From assembly GCA_964374035.1 (NCBI GenBank), contig CAYJWY010000013.1:1-24205 (forward strand): DNA of 24,205 nucleotides, given 5' to 3'. The position numbers and the translations under genes were made by a program. The DNA comes from CALRGL01 sp964374035 (lineage in GTDB: Bacteria > Patescibacteriota > Patescibacteriia > UBA9934 > GWF2-40-263). A model generated the notes under the pieces. The model searched no databases, was not told where the DNA came from, and was given only the letters and a program-made list of their open reading frames with translations. Of the stretch, positions 21,199-24,205 are shown piece by piece. Positions within the stretch are counted from its first letter, which is position 1. Every line of letters begins with the position of its first letter.

Positions 21199-21239
21199 TA
21201 CAAAAAAGAAAAAGTGATCAGAAGATTTCCGATCACTTT
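21199..21239 (-). terminator. intrinsic terminator of the M20 peptidase gene
   Basis: In the minus direction AAAGTGATC pairs with GATCACTTT (complement of 21231-21239 and 21211-21219) and is followed by TTCTTTTTTG. It sits 11 bases after the stop codon. Confidence 0.75.
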
Positions 21240-21249
21240 GAGGATACGC

Positions 21250-22776
21250 TTAGGCTGCCTTGGTCATGAAGTACGCCGCGTGTGCGCCCAGCATGTGGGC
21301 CATCGCCGCGGTGAAGTTGATCGCGTAGTCGACGTGGAGCATCTCGTCGGGTCCATGAGCGTTTGAATCTTTACCAAGCACGCCGGAGATGACGAACTGC
21401 GCTTGTGGGTATGCCTCGGTGAGCTGGGCCATGAACGGAATGGCTCCGCCCTCGCCCATGCGGCCAGCGGGCTGATCGAAAATCTCCTGGCTTGCCGTGT
21501 TCACGATCTGTGTGAGCCACGGAGCCTCCGGAGGTGAAAGCCAGGAAGAACGACTGACGATCGTGTGGGTGATCCTCGCCTGAGGGTTCTGAACGACAAC
21601 GCTGTTGATCACGCGATCAAGAGCGGCGGCGGCGAGCGCATGATCGACCGTCGGTGGAATACGGATCGAGAGCTTGGTCCGCGTCATGGCACGTAGCACA
21701 TTGCCAGCGTCTTTCACCGCGGGAAGTCCGTCGACTCCGGTTTCCGTGAGCGCCGGGCGCCATGTTCGATTGAGCACAGTTTCGCAGAGGACGTTGCTAC
21801 GTGCGTTCGCATCCTCTTGAAACGTCGGAGGCGTTCCGGCCCAGTGGTAGCGAGTAATCAGATCCTCGCCGATGGTCTCGCTGGTGATTCGAGCCTGCTC
21901 AAGAATCGCCTCAGAGATGTTTGCATGGAACTCGGGAATCAGGAAGCGACCCGTGCGCGCGTCGCGGATTTCCTGGACAATCCAGTCGCGGATGCACGAG
22001 CTGTCTGGCACGACCCCACCACCTTCTCCGGAGTGGATGCCCTTCTGCAGGACGTGGATCTCGAGCACGACAATGACGAGTCCGCGCAGGCTGTTGGTGA
22101 GCCAGAGCCGGTCGTACGTACCACACCCGGAGTCGAGCGCGGCAATGAACGACGGCGTACCGATGGTCGGACGCAACATCTCGAGATAGAACGGCAGATC
22201 CGGGCTTCCGGATTCCTCACCGGTCTCCACGAGGATCACACAGCGGGCGTGAGCAACGCCCTGGTTCTCAAGACAGTTGATCGCGGCAATCGCGGCGAAG
22301 ACGGCGTAACCGTCATCCGCACCACCGCGGCCGTAGAGCTTGTGACCATCGACTTCATGGATGTCCACCGGCTTCCATGGCTTGAGTCCACGGCTGGCAT
22401 CCCACGGATCCTTGCCTTCCGGTTGCTTGTCAAGATGACCGTACAAGAACGCGGTCTCCTTGGAGCCACCGGTAGCGGGGATGTCGATCAGCAACACAGG
22501 CGTGCGATGCACCGAAACCTGCTTGCGCTCTCCACGCTTAACGACTTCGATCGTCTTCATACCGCCGTCGATCACCTCGATGGTCGAACCCTGCGGAGCG
22601 TGTTGCGAGCACCAGACGTTCGCGTTTGCAATCGCCTTGGCGATGTGGCCGTGTTCGTACCAAGCTTCATCGAAATCGACGCTCTTGGCACGAATGCGAA
22701 TGTGGCGGCGCAGAGCCGCGAGGATTGAGGTTTCCCAAATCTTGCGCGCGTCGGCGCGCAACTTCATCGCGTTCAT
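21250..22776 (-). CDS. M20-family zinc metallopeptidase (dipeptidase-like)
   Basis: This is a probable di-zinc peptidase that hydrolyses dipeptides or similar amides in the cytoplasm. Expected ligands are visible: His-x-Asp in YGHLDKQPEG, the bridging Asp in GRGGADDGYA, the catalytic and metal Glu pair in VETGEESGSPDL, Asp in ALDSGCG and His near the C-terminus in GKDSNAHGPDEML. A dimerisation domain is inserted in the middle (GIHSGEGGG to about residue 400). The start at 22776 gives 508 residues and puts GAAGGAA (complement of 22783-22789) at proper spacing; the ATG at 22782 would be too close. The gene has a promoter, a leader hairpin and a terminator of its own. Confidence 0.92.
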   Translation of the reverse strand: MNAMKLRADARKIWETSILAALRRHIRIRAKSVDFDEAWYEHGHIAKAIANANVWCSQHAPQGSTIEVIDGGMKTIEVVKRGERKQVSVHRTPVLLIDIPATGGSKETAFLYGHLDKQPEGKDPWDASRGLKPWKPVDIHEVDGHKLYGRGGADDGYAVFAAIAAINCLENQGVAHARCVILVETGEESGSPDLPFYLEMLRPTIGTPSFIAALDSGCGTYDRLWLTNSLRGLVIVVLEIHVLQKGIHSGEGGGVVPDSSCIRDWIVQEIRDARTGRFLIPEFHANISEAILEQARITSETIGEDLITRYHWAGTPPTFQEDANARSNVLCETVLNRTWRPALTETGVDGLPAVKDAGNVLRAMTRTKLSIRIPPTVDHALAAAALDRVINSVVVQNPQARITHTIVSRSSWLSPPEAPWLTQIVNTASQEIFDQPAGRMGEGGAIPFMAQLTEAYPQAQFVISGVLGKDSNAHGPDEMLHVDYAINFTAAMAHMLGAHAAYFMTKAA

Positions 22777-22800
22777 CTCCATTTCCTTCAGTTGTGCGTC

Positions 22801-22840
22801 TCATTGAGACCTTTTTGTAAAAACACTGGTAAACCAGTGT
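22801..22840 (-). promoter_or_regulatory. hairpin with U-run at the 5' end of the M20 leader
   Basis: In the minus direction ACACTGGT pairs with ACCAGTGT (complement of 22833-22840 and 22823-22830), followed by TTTTTAC. This hairpin would begin almost at the predicted transcript start. A smaller GTCTC-AAT-GAGAC hairpin follows at 22799-22811. It could attenuate transcription or protect the mRNA end. Confidence 0.45.
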
Positions 22841-22847
22841 CTGTTGG

Positions 22848-22876
22848 ACGTTATCAGGGTCGACTGGTCGCGTCAA
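22848..22876 (-). promoter_or_regulatory. promoter of the M20 peptidase gene
   Basis: TTGACG (22871-22876), a 17-base spacer and TAACGT (22848-22853) on the minus strand. It closely matches the promoter of the two-gene unknown unit at 9571-9599. Confidence 0.5.
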
Positions 22877-22987
22877 TCAGCAAATCAACATCGCGTCACC
22901 AAATGAAAAAAATAGCAACGTTGGAAGACATAGCACAAAAAACCTGGGCTAATCACTAAAAAAATGCTAAGCCTTAAAAAGACCGCT

Positions 22988-23042
22988 AAAAAAAATACTA
23001 AACCTGGCTTACATGCGTGTAAGTCAGGTTTAGCATTTTTTT
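22988..23042 (-). terminator. bidirectional intrinsic terminator after queA
   Basis: In the minus direction TGCTAAACCTGACTTACA pairs with TGTAAGCCAGGTTTAGTA around CGCA and is followed by TTTTTTTTA. On the + strand the same stem is followed by TTTTTTT. The stem is about 18 base pairs with G-U mismatches. Confidence 0.85.
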
Positions 23043-23048
23043 GGAATA

Positions 23049-24101
23049 TCATCGAATAAACATGACGTCGCCGAAGGAAAAGAAGCGATAATCGTTCTCG
23101 ATAGCCGCCTGGTACGCATCAAGAACATGTTCTCGACCGGCAAATGCACTCACAAGAACAAGCAGAGTCGATTTTGGCAGGTGGAAATTGGTGATCAAGC
23201 CGTCGATCACACAAAAGTCGAAACCCGGTTTAATGAAAAGATTCACATCGCCAGAAAACGGTCGAATGCCCCCACTCGCTGCCACCCCCTCGAGTGTCCT
23301 GACCGTCGTCGTGCCAACCGCGATCACCCGTCTCCCCTCTTGCTTCGCAACAACAATCGCCTCCGCGGTCGACGCCGAAATCGAAACAAACTCCGCGTGC
23401 ATATCATGCTCTTCGATTGTTTCACTCTTCATCGGTCGAAACGTTCCAATGCCGACATGAAGAGTTACGAACGCAAACTCGATCCCTTTTTCTTTGAGCG
23501 TCTTGATGAGCGTCGACGTAAAATGAAAACCGGCCGTGGGCGCCGCGACCGAACCGGTCTCACGAGCATACACGGTCTGATACTTGTCGATGTCATCGAG
23601 ACGTTCGTTCACATAAGGAGGAACCGGAATCTCACCGTGCGCGTTCGCAAAATTAACAACAGCCTCCGGCTCACGATCGAAGTCGACAAGCACAACCCCA
23701 TCGCCGCGCTTCTCAAGCACACGCCCAAAAAGAATGTTGACGTTTGTGTCCGATCGAACCGTTTTGTCAACAGTTGTTTTCATCACGATGTTGTCGCCGA
23801 CGTGAATCTTTCGACTGGGTTGCATCAACGTCTGCCATGTTCGGCCAACGCTCACTCGAAGAAGAAAGACCTCGACCCCATCCACCGTCTCCAGCCGCGC
23901 GCGAAACACCTTTGTATCATTCATGACAAGCAAATCCCCCGCTCTCAGTTCGTCGACAATCTCATAAAACCGTTTATGCTGAGTCGCTCCCGTTTCCCGA
24001 TCCAAAATCATCAGCCGCGAATGATCACGCGGCTCGACGGAGTGCTGGGCGATGCGCTCAGGGGGAAGATCGTAGTGAAAAAAGTTCGTTGACAAAGGCA
24101 T
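23049..24101 (-). CDS. queA: S-adenosylmethionine:tRNA ribosyltransferase-isomerase
   Basis: QueA transfers and rearranges the ribosyl part of S-adenosylmethionine onto 7-aminomethyl-7-deazaguanine in tRNA, giving epoxyqueuosine. Family features are FHYDLPPERIAQHSVEPRDHSRLM at the N-terminus, GDLLVMNDTKVFRARL, GEIPVPPYV, YQTVYARETGSVAAPTAGFHFT, VTLHVGIGTFRPM and a C-terminal GLITNFHLPKSTLLVLVSAFAG. The length of 350 is normal. No other queuosine gene lies in the window. metK at 573-1616 would supply the cosubstrate. No Shine-Dalgarno sequence is evident, and a clear terminator follows. Confidence 0.96.
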   Translation of the reverse strand: MPLSTNFFHYDLPPERIAQHSVEPRDHSRLMILDRETGATQHKRFYEIVDELRAGDLLVMNDTKVFRARLETVDGVEVFLLRVSVGRTWQTLMQPSRKIHVGDNIVMKTTVDKTVRSDTNVNILFGRVLEKRGDGVVLVDFDREPEAVVNFANAHGEIPVPPYVNERLDDIDKYQTVYARETGSVAAPTAGFHFTSTLIKTLKEKGIEFAFVTLHVGIGTFRPMKSETIEEHDMHAEFVSISASTAEAIVVAKQEGRRVIAVGTTTVRTLEGVAASGGIRPFSGDVNLFIKPGFDFCVIDGLITNFHLPKSTLLVLVSAFAGREHVLDAYQAAIENDYRFFSFGDVMFIR

Positions 24102-24150
24102 AGATATCCAATATGAAACAAGAAAATGAGGAATCGGACAAGTAAAATTA

Positions 24151-24205
24151 TGTCAAACGGAAGTTAAAATGTCCTACTCTACGGGAAGTAGAAATGTCCG
24201 GGTTA
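24151..24205. mobile_element. probable left end of an insertion sequence, cut by the window edge
   Basis: GGAAGTTAAAATGTCC (24159-24174) and GGAAGTAGAAATGTCC (24184-24199) are near-identical direct repeats 25 bases apart. A degenerate third copy lies at 24140-24154. Spaced AAGT-AAATGTCC repeats look like transposase-binding sites at the end of an IS, whose body would lie beyond 24205. No transposase is visible, so the family is not assigned. Confidence 0.5.

Noticed and set aside
21817..22728. Long + strand ORF (303 aa) opposite the M20 peptidase
   Set aside because: It is a shadow of a well-supported gene with all metal ligands; its protein shows no family features.
22903..22959. 18-residue + strand ORF before the queA terminator, possible leader peptide
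   Set aside because: No ribosome binding site, no convincing promoter and no downstream + strand gene to regulate.
23127..24092. Long + strand ORF (321 aa) opposite queA
   Set aside because: It is an antisense shadow of queA, rich in Arg/His/Asn as expected from reversed codons.

Overview
The window looks like a chromosomal piece of a small-genome bacterium, most likely a member of the Candidate Phyla Radiation (Patescibacteria). This is an inference. It rests on a short EF-Ts (195 aa), a shortened and divergent S-adenosylmethionine synthetase, a RelE-type toxin-antitoxin pair, a lone membrane-anchored RskA-like protein, densely packed genes with frequent 4-base ATGA overlaps, many genes without a Shine-Dalgarno sequence, and hairpin repeats in nearly every gap. 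The standard genetic code fits all genes. I saw no tRNA, rRNA or CRISPR array.

Layout. Bases 1-576 hold a repeat end and a toxin-antitoxin pair on the + strand, converging on metK (minus, to 1616). Bases 1617-4680 hold a + strand DNA-damage module: lexA with a putative four-half-site operator, a 124-base nested hairpin, two small ORFs and a Y-family DNA polymerase. Bases 4751-7473 hold an RskA-like membrane protein and a UvrD/PcrA helicase (minus). Bases 7493-9599 are a self-contained minus-strand unit of two unrecognised genes with its own promoter, strong ribosome binding site and terminator. Bases 9606-20106 are a long minus-strand block. Read in transcription order it contains rpsB, tsf, then gap-pgk-eno-gpmI (lower glycolysis from glyceraldehyde-3-phosphate to phosphoenolpyruvate), then nth, a PAP2 phosphatase, manC and mltG (base-excision repair, lipid-carrier phosphate recycling, GDP-mannose supply and peptidoglycan strand termination). 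Bases 20228-21013 hold a SIMPL-domain membrane-anchored protein (+), converging through three hairpins on an M20 metallopeptidase (minus, to 22776). queA (minus, 23049-24101) follows, and the right edge runs into what looks like an insertion-sequence end.

How the parts connect. lexA, the small conserved protein and the Y-family polymerase look like an SOS mutagenesis cassette. metK and queA are linked through S-adenosylmethionine, which QueA consumes. The nth-PAP2-manC overlaps suggest translational coupling. Gaps are filled by families of dispersed inverted repeats, and one repeat-like stretch appears to have been captured in frame inside the polymerase gene.

The items most worth a second look are the GTTC/GAAC operator array before lexA, the 124-base hairpin after it, the two-gene unknown unit at 7554-9533, the MetK active-site substitutions, and the repeat captured in the polymerase.
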